A stretch of 64,000 bases of DNA from Sphingopyxis terrae subsp. terrae NBRC 15098 (GTDB taxonomy: Bacteria; Pseudomonadota; Alphaproteobacteria; Sphingomonadales; Sphingomonadaceae). The notes below the pieces were generated by a model, which ran no database searches, had not been told where the DNA came from, and saw nothing but the letters and a program-made list of their open reading frames with translations. The DNA is taken from assembly GCF_001610975.1 (NCBI RefSeq), contig NZ_CP013342.1, forward strand, positions 3,047,001 through 3,111,000. The letters run 5' to 3'. Below, piece after piece: positions 26,306 to 36,042 of this stretch; within the stretch, counting starts at the first letter, position 1; each line of letters starts with the position of its first letter. The position numbers were made by a program, and so were the translations under genes.

Positions 26306-27301
26306 CTACAGCCGCACCATCCGCATTCCCTGTTCGCCATAGCGCGGGCCGCTGGTGCCGCCCTTCGGCGCTGCTGCGTCGATCGCCGCAATATCGTCGG
26401 CGCTGAGGGTCAGGTCGGCGGCGGCCATGCTGTCTTCCATCGTGGCGCGGCGCTTGGTGCCGGGAATGGGGACGATGTCGTCGCCCTGCGCGAGCAGCCA
26501 CGCGAGTCCGACCTGCGCCTTAGACACGCGGTGCCGGTCGGCGACTGCGCCGATCGCATCGACGATGCGCAGGTTGGCGGGCAGATTTTCCTCCGAATAG
26601 CGCGGGTCGTTGCGGCGCCAGTCATGCTCGGGCAGCTCGTCGCGGCTGCGCACCGCGCCCGCAAGGAACCCGCGGCCGAGCGGCGAATAGGGGACGAAGC
26701 CGATGCCGAACTCGCGGCAGACCGGCAGGATTTCATCCTCCACGTCGCGCTCCCAGATCGAATATTCGCTCTGCAAGGCGGTGATCGGTGCGGCCTTGGC
26801 GGCGCGGCGCAGCGTCTCGGGGCCGGCTTCGGATAGCGCGATGTGGCGCACCTTGCCTTCCTTGACCAGTTCCATCATCCCGCCGACGGTTTCCTCGATC
26901 GGTACCGAGGGGTCGACGCGGTGCTGGTAGAAGAGATCGATCGTGTCGATGCCAAGGCGCTGGAGCGAGCCTTCGCAGGCGCGCCGCGCGTTGTCGGGGC
27001 TGCCGTCCACGCCGACGATCTGCTTGCCGTCGAAGCGGAAGCCGAACTTGGTCGCGATGACAAGACCGTCGCGCTTGCCCTTGATGGCTTCGCCGAGCAG
27101 TTCTTCATTGGTGAACGGGCCATAGATTTGCGCGGTGTCGAAGAAGGTGACGCCCATGTCGATCGCGCGGTGGATCGTCCGCGTCGCCTCGTCCATGTCG
27201 GCGGCTTCGCCATAGAGGATATTGCCGCCCTTGATCATCGGCATACAGCCGACGCCGATCGCCGAGACTTCGAGGCCGTGGCCGAGCTTGCGATATTTCA
27301 T
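26306..27301 (-). CDS. Aldo/keto reductase
   Basis: A 331-residue NADPH-dependent reductase of the AKR11/13-like group: KYRKLGHGLEVSAIGVGCMPM, FFDTAQIYGPFTNEELLGEAIKG with catalytic Asp and Tyr, LVIATKFGF with Lys, and YQHRVDPSVPIEETVGGMMELV with His. The C-terminal IPGTKRRATMEDSMAA is the usual NADP-binding stretch. The substrate, a carbonyl compound, cannot be named. Its start overlaps the stop of the upstream symporter by four bases, so the pair is translationally coupled. The reading frame is open far upstream, but the start at 27301 gives the standard N-terminus. Confidence 0.93.
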   Translation of the reverse strand: MKYRKLGHGLEVSAIGVGCMPMIKGGNILYGEAADMDEATRTIHRAIDMGVTFFDTAQIYGPFTNEELLGEAIKGKRDGLVIATKFGFRFDGKQIVGVDGSPDNARRACEGSLQRLGIDTIDLFYQHRVDPSVPIEETVGGMMELVKEGKVRHIALSEAGPETLRRAAKAAPITALQSEYSIWERDVEDEILPVCREFGIGFVPYSPLGRGFLAGAVRSRDELPEHDWRRNDPRYSEENLPANLRIVDAIGAVADRHRVSKAQVGLAWLLAQGDDIVPIPGTKRRATMEDSMAAADLTLSADDIAAIDAAAPKGGTSGPRYGEQGMRMVRL

Positions 27302-28545
27302 GCTGCTTCTCCTTCTGCTTCGTCGCGAACGCCGTCGGCGGCATATTTGGTCGCGGCGACGTCGGCGATAACATTGCCCAATGTCCGGAATATGTCGGGA
27401 AAGGTCTCGACCGCGACGAGCAGCCCCAGCGGCGCGACGGGCACCCCCATCGATACGGCAATCGGCGCGATCGATGTGACATAGCTGATCGATCCGGGCA
27501 GGCTGACCGAACTCAGCGCCGCGGCCATCGCGACGGCAAGGCCGACCGCCATCGTCCACGGCGACAGCGTCAGGCCGAACAGCCAGGCAATATAGACGAC
27601 CACCGCCAGGTTCATCGCCGGGCTGGTAAAGCGGAAGAGCGCCACCGCGAGCGGCAGGACGATATCGGCCTTTTTGGGATCGACGCCCAGATCCTCGGTC
27701 GCGCGGAGCATCGCGGGCAGGCTGGCGAGCGAGCTTTGCGTTGACAGCGCGACGGCGAGCGTGGGCACCATCGCCCGGACGAAACGCGCCGGCGCGACGC
27801 CGACGACCAGCCAGGCGAGCGCGAGGCCGAGGAGAATACAGCAGACGCCAACGCCGGAGACGATCAGCACATAGTGGAGAAGACCGCCGAACGCCGCGAG
27901 CCCGGCCTTGATTGCCAGCGCATAGCCGAGTGCGAACACCCCGATCGGGGCGAGCGCAAGCACCCAGCCGATGACGACGAGCATCGTGTCGCCCAATGCC
28001 TTGAACAGGCCCGACAGGCTGGCGCGCGCGTCGGGGGCGATGCGCGTCATCGCGAAGGCGAAGATGGTGGTGAAGACGATCAGCGGCAGGACAGTCGTCT
28101 CCGCCGCCGCGGCGATCGGGTTGGCGGGGATCAGGCCGAGGATGAAATCCGAAAAGGTCGGCGAGGGCGGCGCTTCGGTCGCGCCGCCGAGCCCGCCGCG
28201 CAGCGCCGCCGCGGCGCCCTGCGACAGCGGAAACAGGCGGAGCAACAGCGGCGTGACGAGCAGCGACATCAGGCCGGTGAGAAAAATCGATACCATGAAG
28301 ATGCCGACCGACCGCGCCGCGAGCGTTCCCGCGCGCGCGGCGTCTGCGGTCGCAGTGATGCCGGTGATCAGCAGCGCGACGATTAGCGGGATGATCGGCA
28401 TCGTCAGCGCCTTCAGCCACAACAGGCCGACGGTTTCGACATAGGGAAGCGACGCCGTGCCCGCTGTCGGGGCGGCCATGTCGAGCAGGATGCCGAGCAG
28501 CATGCCTGCAATCAGCGATGACAGGATGATCCATGCCGATTTCAA
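27298..28545 (-). CDS. Dicarboxylate/amino acid:cation symporter (SDF/DAACS family)
   Basis: A 415-residue membrane transporter with about eight hydrophobic segments and two re-entrant loops. Recognisable parts are MPIIPLIVALLITGITA, the serine-rich ALSTQSSLASLPAMLRA hairpin loop (the family's substrate-site loop) and SPAMNLAVVVYIAWLFG. It imports dicarboxylates or acidic amino acids with H+ or Na+. I chose a TTG at 28545 (MKSAWIILSS), about 8-9 bases after GGAGG; a TTG nine codons upstream is open but would place the ribosome site inside the coding region. It is coupled to the aldo/keto reductase gene downstream. Confidence 0.88.
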   Translation of the reverse strand: MKSAWIILSSLIAGMLLGILLDMAAPTAGTASLPYVETVGLLWLKALTMPIIPLIVALLITGITATADAARAGTLAARSVGIFMVSIFLTGLMSLLVTPLLLRLFPLSQGAAAALRGGLGGATEAPPSPTFSDFILGLIPANPIAAAAETTVLPLIVFTTIFAFAMTRIAPDARASLSGLFKALGDTMLVVIGWVLALAPIGVFALGYALAIKAGLAAFGGLLHYVLIVSGVGVCCILLGLALAWLVVGVAPARFVRAMVPTLAVALSTQSSLASLPAMLRATEDLGVDPKKADIVLPLAVALFRFTSPAMNLAVVVYIAWLFGLTLSPWTMAVGLAVAMAAALSSVSLPGSISYVTSIAPIAVSMGVPVAPLGLLVAVETFPDIFRTLGNVIADVAATKYAADGVRDEAEGEAA

Positions 28546-28652
28546 GTTCAAAACCTCCGGCCTGCTTGCCAAGCAAATATGGGTGACTTAGTGCCGTCCG
28601 GACTGCCGGGGTGGGCGAGCGTGAACCCCGAGGATTAGGAAGCGGAGACGGC

Positions 28653-29993
28653 ATGCGCAAGTTTTTCGGAACCGACGGGATCCGGGGCCTGACCAACAAG
28701 GTGCCGATGACCGCCGAAGTGGCGATGCGCGTCGGCATGGCGGCGGGCGCGCATTTCCTGCGCGGCGGGCACAAACATCGCGTCGTGATCGGCAAGGATA
28801 CGCGCTTGTCGGGCTATATGCTCGAAAATGCGCTGGTCGCGGGGTTCACCAGCGTCGGCATGGACGTGGTGCAGGTCGGCCCGATGCCGACGCCTGCAGT
28901 GGCGATGCTGACGCAGTCGATGCGCGCCGATCTGGGCGTGATGATCTCTGCCAGCCACAATCCCTTCCACGACAATGGCATCAAACTGTTCGGGCCCGAT
29001 GGCTACAAGCTGTCCGATGCCGATGAAATGCAGATCGAGGCATTGCTCGAAGCGGCGCCGGCGCTTGCCGAACCCGCGCATATCGGCCGCGCCAAACGGA
29101 TCGAGGACGCGCGCGGGCGCTATATTCACGCGGTAAAGCAGAGCCTGCCCGGCTCGGTGCGCCTCGACGGGCTGAAGCTGGTGCTCGATTGCGCCAATGG
29201 TGCCGCCTACAACAGCGCGCCGACCGTATTCTGGGAACTGGGCGCCGACGTGATCGCGATCGGCGTCGAACCCAACGGCACCAACATCAACGACCGCTGC
29301 GGATCGACCGCGCCGGCGCTGCTTCAGGAAACGGTGGTGGCGAGCGGCGCCGACATCGGGGTCGCGCTCGACGGCGACGCCGACCGGTTGATCGTCGTCG
29401 ACGAAAAGGGCAACATCGTCGACGGCGACCAGATCATGGCGCTGATCGGGGCGAGCTGGGCGCGGCAGGGACGGCTCAAAGGCGGCGGCGTCGTCGCGAC
29501 GGTGATGTCGAACCTTGGCCTCGAACGCTTTCTCGAGAGCGAGGGGCTGCGGCTCGAGCGGACCAAGGTCGGCGACCGTTATGTCCTCGAACGGATGAAG
29601 GCGGGCGGTTTCAACGTCGGCGGCGAACAATCGGGGCACATGATCCTGTCGGACCATGCGACGACGGGCGACGGGACGCTCGCCGCGCTTCAATTGCTTG
29701 CCGAACTCGTCCGCGCCGGACGACCGGCGAGCGAGTTGCTCCACCAATTCGACCCGGTCCCGCAGCTTTTGAAGAATGTGCGCTTCGCCGGCGGCAAACC
29801 GCTCGACGCGCCGACGGTGCAGGCGGCGATCGCCGAGGGTGAAACCATGCTCGACGGCCGCGGCCGCCTTGTCATCCGGGCCTCGGGCACCGAACCCGTC
29901 ATCCGCGTCATGGCCGAAGGCGACGATGCGGGTGAGGTTGAACAGGTGGTCGACATGATCTGCGACGCGGTGCGCGCGGCGGCGGCGAATTGA
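28653..29993 (+). CDS. glmM: Phosphoglucosamine mutase
   Basis: GlmM converts glucosamine-6-phosphate to glucosamine-1-phosphate on the way to UDP-GlcNAc, needed for peptidoglycan and LPS. The 446-residue product starts [15 protein letters not shown] and has the phosphoserine loop [14 protein letters not shown] with Ser101, the metal loop ALDGDADRL, the sugar loop GGEQSGHMI and the phosphate loop [16 protein letters not shown], all in order. These residues separate GlmM from phosphomannomutases. The ATG at 28653 follows GGAG. It is followed by a repeat-containing gap and then the DUF1272 gene. Confidence 0.96.
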   Translation: MRKFFGTDGIRGLTNKVPMTAEVAMRVGMAAGAHFLRGGHKHRVVIGKDTRLSGYMLENALVAGFTSVGMDVVQVGPMPTPAVAMLTQSMRADLGVMISASHNPFHDNGIKLFGPDGYKLSDADEMQIEALLEAAPALAEPAHIGRAKRIEDARGRYIHAVKQSLPGSVRLDGLKLVLDCANGAAYNSAPTVFWELGADVIAIGVEPNGTNINDRCGSTAPALLQETVVASGADIGVALDGDADRLIVVDEKGNIVDGDQIMALIGASWARQGRLKGGGVVATVMSNLGLERFLESEGLRLERTKVGDRYVLERMKAGGFNVGGEQSGHMILSDHATTGDGTLAALQLLAELVRAGRPASELLHQFDPVPQLLKNVRFAGGKPLDAPTVQAAIAEGETMLDGRGRLVIRASGTEPVIRVMAEGDDAGEVEQVVDMICDAVRAAAAN

Positions 29994-30010
29994 CAACCGA
30001 ATAGTCTCAT

Positions 30011-30107
30011 CCCGTTCGTGCTGAGCTTGTCGAAGCACCATTCTCTTCTCTATGAACCGAGCAGGAAGAACGGCCCCCCTTCGACAAGAGCAGGGCGAAC
30101 GGCTTTT
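30011..30107. repeat. Inverted repeat pair related to CCCGTTCGTG...GTCGAAGCACC
   Basis: The arm 30011-30039 (CCCGTTCGTGCTGAGCTTGTCGAAGCACC) faces an imperfect reverse-complement arm at 30075-30107 (CCCTTCGACAAGAGCAGGGCGAACGG followed by CTTTT). It lies between glmM and the DUF1272 gene and, because of the T-run, could act as a terminator of glmM. Confidence 0.7.
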
Positions 30108-30120
30108 AAGGAATTTGTAC

Positions 30121-30345
30121 ATGCTTGAAATGCGACCCGATTGCGAACGCTGCGGCCGTGATTTGCCCGCGGACATTCACGGCGCCTTCATCTGCTCGTT
30201 CGAATGCACCTTTTGCGCGACCTGCGCCGACAAGCTCGACGAACGCTGCCCCAATTGCGGCGGCGACCTGCTCGACCGTCCGCTGCGCGAAGGCGCTGCG
30301 CTGGCGAAATTCCCCGCTTCGACGGAGCGAAAGTTCAAGCGTTGA
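30121..30345 (+). CDS. DUF1272 cysteine-rich zinc-ribbon-like protein
   Basis: A 74-residue protein with cysteine pairs CERC, CSFECTFCATC and CPNC, the layout of DUF1272 (MLEMRPDCERCGRDLP start, then GAFICSFECTFC). The cysteines would bind zinc. The function is unknown. Its stop codon overlaps the TTG start of the thiD fusion gene (TTGA), so the two are translationally coupled. Confidence 0.88.
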   Translation: MLEMRPDCERCGRDLPADIHGAFICSFECTFCATCADKLDERCPNCGGDLLDRPLREGAALAKFPASTERKFKR

Positions 30346-31484
30346 CCGCACGCGTTCTGATTATCGCCGGCTCCGATAGCGGCGGCGGTGCGGGCATTCA
30401 GGCGGATATCAAGACCGTCACCATGCTCGGCGGCCACGCGATGACCGCGATCACCGCGATCACCGCGCAGAATACGATGGGCGTGCAGGGCGTCCACGCG
30501 ATCCCGGCCGAGATGGTGCTGATGCAGATCGACAGCGTCGTCGCCGACATCGGCGTCGACGCGGTGAAGATCGGCATGATCGGCAGCGCGGCAACCGCGG
30601 CGGCGGTCGCCGAACGGCTTCGCCGGCCCGACATGGCCGGGGCCGCGGTGGTGTTCGACCCGGTCATGGTCGCCACCAGCGGATCGGTGCTTGCCGACGC
30701 CGACACAATCCGCGCGTTCGAGGCGCTGCTGGACCGGGCGGCGGTGGCGACGCCCAATCTCGGCGAACTGGCGGCGCTCGGCGGCGAGGCGGCGGTGCTG
30801 GCGCATGGCTGCGCGCTGCTCGCCAAGGGCGGGCATGGCGAAGGCGACACCGTGGTCGACCGGCTGATCGAGGCCGATGCGGGCGAAGTGGCGCGCTGGG
30901 AAGCCCCGCGTATCGCGACGATGAACACCCACGGTACCGGCTGCACGCTTGCCAGCGCAATCGCGACCGGGCTGGCGCAGGGTATGCCGCTCGAGCCCGC
31001 GGTGGCGCGCGCGCGCGACTTCGTGCGGTTGGCGCTGATGGATGCGCCCGGATTGGGCGAGGGGCATGGTCCGATGGGGCAACAGGGGGTGCGGAACGAC
31101 GGGCTGTTTACCGGCCCTGCACTCAACCAGATCACCCTGCCGGCGACCGATTATGCGGCTTCGGTGGCCTTCTACAAACAAATGGGGCTGACCCAGATCG
31201 TCGATAGCAACGCAAAGGGCTATGCCCGCTTCGAGGCTGCGAACGGCGTCACCCTCTCGATTCATGTCGGCGACGGCGACGCGGGCGGGACGACCACCTA
31301 TCTGGAAAGCGGCGCGCTCGACGCCTGGGTCGCCTATCTCGCGCGGCGCGGGGCGCGCTTCGACCAGATGCCGCGCGACGAGGAATGGGGCTGGCGCGAG
31401 GCGCGGTTGACCGATCCCGCGGGCAATCGTCTGTGCCTCTATCAGGCGGGCGAATATCGGCGTTATCCGCCGTGGCGGATATGA
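30342..31484 (+). CDS. thiD: ThiD (HMP/HMP-P kinase) fused to a C-terminal VOC/glyoxalase-like domain
   Basis: Residues 1-~262 are the thiamine-pathway kinase that phosphorylates hydroxymethylpyrimidine and its monophosphate: [36 protein letters not shown] at the start and [20 protein letters not shown] near the end. Where ThiD normally stops ([23 protein letters not shown]) the frame continues into ~110 residues of a VOC fold: [23 protein letters not shown] ... [15 protein letters not shown]. The total is 380 residues. No stop or start separates them. The start is TTG, overlapping the DUF1272 stop; the rnhB start overlaps its own stop (ATGA). Either a real fusion or a lost stop codon; the VOC role is unknown. 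Confidence 0.87.
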   Translation: MTARVLIIAGSDSGGGAGIQADIKTVTMLGGHAMTAITAITAQNTMGVQGVHAIPAEMVLMQIDSVVADIGVDAVKIGMIGSAATAAAVAERLRRPDMAGAAVVFDPVMVATSGSVLADADTIRAFEALLDRAAVATPNLGELAALGGEAAVLAHGCALLAKGGHGEGDTVVDRLIEADAGEVARWEAPRIATMNTHGTGCTLASAIATGLAQGMPLEPAVARARDFVRLALMDAPGLGEGHGPMGQQGVRNDGLFTGPALNQITLPATDYAASVAFYKQMGLTQIVDSNAKGYARFEAANGVTLSIHVGDGDAGGTTTYLESGALDAWVAYLARRGARFDQMPRDEEWGWREARLTDPAGNRLCLYQAGEYRRYPPWRI

Positions 31485-32038
31485 TCGTCGTCGGCGTCGA
31501 CGAGGCGGGGCGCGGACCGCTCGCGGGTCCGGTGGTCGCGGCCGCGGTGATCCTGTGCGACGACGGGATCGACGGTCTCGACGACAGCAAGAAATTGAGC
31601 GCGAAGCGCCGTGCCGCGCTGGAGATCGAAATCAAGGCGCGTTGCCGCTGGGGCGTCGGCGAAGCGAGCGTGACCGAGATCGACAGCATCAACATTTTGC
31701 AGGCGACTTTCCTTGCGATGACGCGCGCGGTCGAGGCACTGGGGGTCGAGCCCGGCGAGGTGCTGGTCGACGGCAATCGCCTGCCCAGATGGCGCTGGCG
31801 CGCGCAGGCGATCGTCGACGGCGATGCGCTGCACCCTTGTATTTCGGCGGCGAGCATCATCGCCAAGGAGCATCGCGACCGCTTCATGGCCGACGCGGCG
31901 CGCCGCTTTCCCGGTTTTGGCTGGGAGACGAATATGGGCTATGGCACCGCGCAGCATCTGGCGGCGCTGCGGCAGTTGGGGCCGACGCCGCTCCACCGCG
32001 CGAGCTTTGCGCCGGTCGCACAGCTGACGCTGATCTGA
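31481..32038 (+). CDS. rnhB: Ribonuclease HII
   Basis: RNase HII cuts the RNA strand of RNA-DNA hybrids and single ribonucleotides in DNA. The 185-residue product has the catalytic [22 protein letters not shown] (Asp and Glu of the active site), [19 protein letters not shown] and [19 protein letters not shown], and ends with the normal family C-terminus. The ATG at 31481 overlaps the previous stop by four bases. Confidence 0.94.
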   Translation: MIVVGVDEAGRGPLAGPVVAAAVILCDDGIDGLDDSKKLSAKRRAALEIEIKARCRWGVGEASVTEIDSINILQATFLAMTRAVEALGVEPGEVLVDGNRLPRWRWRAQAIVDGDALHPCISAASIIAKEHRDRFMADAARRFPGFGWETNMGYGTAQHLAALRQLGPTPLHRASFAPVAQLTLI

Positions 32039-32054
32039 CGGACGGGAGAGGGCG

Positions 32055-32948
32055 ATGAGCGGATTTACGGCAGAGCATGTATCCGCGCAGACCGGTCGCC
32101 GCTTCCTCGTCACCGGCGCCAATGCCGGCATCGGTTTCGAAGTTGCGCGCATCCTGGCGGCGCGCGGGGCGGCGGTGGTGCTTGCCTGCCGCGACGCAGC
32201 GCGCGCCGAGGCGGCAATGGCGCGCATCGCGGACGATGTTCCCGGCGCCGACCTGTCCTTCGTGCGGCTCGATCTCGCCGATCTCGATCAGGTTCGCGAG
32301 GCGGCGGCCGTGGTACGCGCCGGGCCGCGCATCGATGTCCTCGTCAACAATGCGGGCGTCATGATCCCGCCGCGGTCGCTGACCGCGCAGGGCTTCGAAT
32401 TGCAGTTCGGGGTCAATCACCTCGGCACCTTTGCCTTTACCGGCTTGATACATGGTCATGTCGACGACCGGATCGTCGTCACCGCCAGCCTGGCGCACAA
32501 GAGCGGAACGATCGACTTCAGCGATCTCGATGCCCGGCGCGGCTATCATGGCTGGTCGCGCTATCAGGCGAGCAAGCTCGCCAATCTGTCCTATATGTTC
32601 GAGCTCGATCGCCGGCTGGGCGCGGCGAGGCGGGCGACGCAGGCGATCGGTGCGCATCCGGGTGTCGCGCTCACCGAGCTGACACGCCATCTGCCGTGGC
32701 CGCTGCGGTCGATGACGCCGCTGGCCACGCCCTTCTTCAACAGCGCGGCGCAGGGCGCCTGGCCGACCTTGCAGGCGGCAACCGGCGCCCATGTGCAGGG
32801 CGGCGACTATCTGGGACCGCAGGGGCTGGGCGAGATCAGCGGCGCGTCGGGACCCGCGCGCGCGACCAAGGCGGCGCGCGACCCGAAGCTGGGGCGCGAA
32901 TTGTGGGAGCGTTCGGTCGACCTCACCGGGGTCGATCCGGGAATTTGA
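32055..32948 (+). CDS. Short-chain dehydrogenase/reductase
   Basis: A 297-residue oxidoreductase with the NAD(P)-binding TGANAGIGFEVARILAARGAAVVLACRD, the NNAGVM motif, a VTASLAHKSG serine region and the YQASK active site. The N-terminal sequence and length resemble the retinol-dehydrogenase-like SDRs common in sphingomonads. The substrate is unknown. A GGGAGAGG ribosome site precedes the ATG. It is 17 bases after rnhB and so is probably in the same operon. Confidence 0.92.
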   Translation: MSGFTAEHVSAQTGRRFLVTGANAGIGFEVARILAARGAAVVLACRDAARAEAAMARIADDVPGADLSFVRLDLADLDQVREAAAVVRAGPRIDVLVNNAGVMIPPRSLTAQGFELQFGVNHLGTFAFTGLIHGHVDDRIVVTASLAHKSGTIDFSDLDARRGYHGWSRYQASKLANLSYMFELDRRLGAARRATQAIGAHPGVALTELTRHLPWPLRSMTPLATPFFNSAAQGAWPTLQAATGAHVQGGDYLGPQGLGEISGASGPARATKAARDPKLGRELWERSVDLTGVDPGI

Positions 32949-32996
32949 ACACGAATGGCGCTTGGTTGGGCGCCAAATCGAAAAAAATCTGCCGCT

Positions 32997-34325
<1,329 letters not shown>

Positions 34326-34329
34326 GCCT

Positions 34330-34423
34330 CGCCGCCCCCGCGAAGGCGGGGGCCGTGGGCTAGATCGCACTGCCGCGCCGCGGAAGGCCGACTACGGTTC
34401 CCGCCTCCGCGGGGGCGACGGGA
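34330..34423. repeat. Inverted pair of GCCCCCGCGAAGGCGGGGGC repeats
   Basis: A copy at 34330-34355 faces a copy at 34395-34423 (CCCGCCTCCGCGGGGGCGACGGGA). Same family and same facing layout as 26190-26276. It fills the gap between ccrM and folP and probably ends ccrM transcription. Confidence 0.8.
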
Positions 34424-34433
34424 AAGGGATTGC

Positions 34434-35564
34434 ATGTTCGTTCCACTCACCAAGCCGGACTTCGGTACGACATGGGAGGATGCGCGTGTCTACCTCCGCC
34501 CGACCTGCTTCGTCGATCGGCCGCATGAACTTGACAAGCATTGCCTGCGGCTTGCCGACGCGATGATCTGGTTTGCGGCCTGGCATGTCAGCCTGCGCGA
34601 TAATGACATGATCCGCTCGGCGGTGGTGCCGGTGGCCGAACTCGACGACTGGATTGCCGCGATGCCCAGCCGGCTCGCCGATGCAGCGCGCGCGCAGCGG
34701 GCCGCGACGGCACGACCGCGCGGCGCGCTGACGCTGGGCGCGCGGACAGTTCGGCTCGGCGAGCCGCAGATCATGGGCATCCTCAACGTCACGCCCGACA
34801 GTTTTTCCGACGGTGGCAAGACAATCGACGAGGCGGCGGCGATCGAGGCCGGTTTCGCCATGGCCTCGGCAGGGGCGGCGATCGTCGATGTCGGCGGGGA
34901 ATCGACCCGGCCCGGCGCGCCGCTGGTCTGGGAAGGCGACGAGGTCAAGCGCGTGGAAAATGTCGTCGCGGCGCTCGCGCGCGGCGGAACCGCGGTGTCG
35001 ATCGACACGCGCAAGGCGGCGGTCATGGAGGCGGCGCTCGCCGCCGGGGCGACGATCGTCAACGATATTTCGGCGCTGCGCTACGACGACCGCGCGACGG
35101 AGGTCGTGGCGCGCGCAGGCTGCGCCGTCGTGCTGATGCACGCGCCGTCGGCAAAGAGCGATCCGCACGAAGGCGGCACCTACGCGCATGTCCTGTTCGA
35201 CGTTTACGACATGCTCGCCGAGCGTGTCGCGGACTGCATCGCGGCGGGCATCGACCCCGCAAAGATCATCGTCGATCCGGGCATCGGCTTCGGCAAGGGG
35301 GTCGCCGACAATCTGGCGCTGATCAATGGCCTTGCGCTCTTCCACACCCTCGGCTGCCCGCTGCTCTTCGGGGCGAGCCGCAAGCGCCTGATCGGGGCAC
35401 TGGACAACGAAGCCCCTGCAGACCAGCGCCTTGGCGGCACAGTCGCGCTTCATTATCAGGCTGCGACGCAGGGCGCACAGTTGCTGCGGGTGCATGATGT
35501 GGCCGAAAACCGGCAGGCGCTGCGGGTGTGGCGCGGGCTGCGGGATGCGGCGCTGACCGCCTGA
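34434..35564 (+). CDS. folP: Dihydropteroate synthase with a long N-terminal extension
   Basis: DHPS joins p-aminobenzoate to the pterin pyrophosphate in folate synthesis and is the sulfonamide target. The core is clear: IMGILNVTPDSFSDGG, DVGGESTRPGA, SIDTRKAAVMEAAL, VNDISAL, IIVDPGIGFGKG and GASRKRLIG. The 376-residue product is ~100 residues longer than the usual enzyme because of an N-terminal region with no known motif (FGTTWEDARVYLRPTCFVDRP ...) before the barrel starts at ~100. Part of the extension is ordered-looking rather than low complexity. The ATG at 34434 is the first in frame. Confidence 0.94.
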   Translation: MFVPLTKPDFGTTWEDARVYLRPTCFVDRPHELDKHCLRLADAMIWFAAWHVSLRDNDMIRSAVVPVAELDDWIAAMPSRLADAARAQRAATARPRGALTLGARTVRLGEPQIMGILNVTPDSFSDGGKTIDEAAAIEAGFAMASAGAAIVDVGGESTRPGAPLVWEGDEVKRVENVVAALARGGTAVSIDTRKAAVMEAALAAGATIVNDISALRYDDRATEVVARAGCAVVLMHAPSAKSDPHEGGTYAHVLFDVYDMLAERVADCIAAGIDPAKIIVDPGIGFGKGVADNLALINGLALFHTLGCPLLFGASRKRLIGALDNEAPADQRLGGTVALHYQAATQGAQLLRVHDVAENRQALRVWRGLRDAALTA

Positions 35565-35661
35565 GTTCCTCCATCGGTCGCGGGAGAGGAAACCCTGCAG
35601 CACTGTCATGCGTCCCCTTCTTGAAGGCCCGCTCCGATTGCGGGCTCCGAAGGAGACTTCC

Positions 35662-36042
35662 ATGCAGCTTCCCCATGGCACCCATGTCGCCGTCGCCGAC
35701 GGCAACCGCTTCGTTCTGTTTCGCAACGATGGCGATGCAGACCTTATCAACCTTGTCGATGCGGCCAGCCCGGAGGTCGACGCCGGAAACCGTGGCGGCG
35801 CGAAGCCCGAACCCCGCGACCTTGACGAGCGTGGACACGCCGCGGGCGTCGCGGCGCTTCTTAACAAGCGCATCCTCGACAACGAAATCGAAAAGCTGCT
35901 CGTGATTGCCGATCCGCACACGCTCGGCGTGATGCGCGGGCACTATCACCGCGAACTTGCAAAGCGGCTGGTCGGCGAACTCGCCAAGACGCTGACCAAT
36001 GCCGATACGGCGCAGATCGAGCAGGCGATCGGCGCGGCTTAG
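35662..36042 (+). CDS. Host-attachment family protein
   Basis: A 126-residue protein of the family first linked to plant-host attachment in Agrobacterium: HVAVADGNRFVLFRNDGDADLINL at the start, a variable charged middle, then KLLVIADPHTLGVMRGHYHRELAKRLVGELAKTLTNADTAQIE. The fold resembles release-factor eRF1 domain proteins; its biochemical role is unknown. AAGGAGA lies ahead of the ATG. A paralogue is found at 45018-45479. Its 3' end overlaps the convergent regulator gene by four bases. Confidence 0.82.
   Translation: MQLPHGTHVAVADGNRFVLFRNDGDADLINLVDAASPEVDAGNRGGAKPEPRDLDERGHAAGVAALLNKRILDNEIEKLLVIADPHTLGVMRGHYHRELAKRLVGELAKTLTNADTAQIEQAIGAA

Noticed and set aside
27302..28795. Extension of the aldo/keto reductase frame upstream to 28795
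   Set aside because: The extra residues are the out-of-frame reading of the symporter gene, which has its own good frame and a coupled stop/start overlap at 27298-27301.
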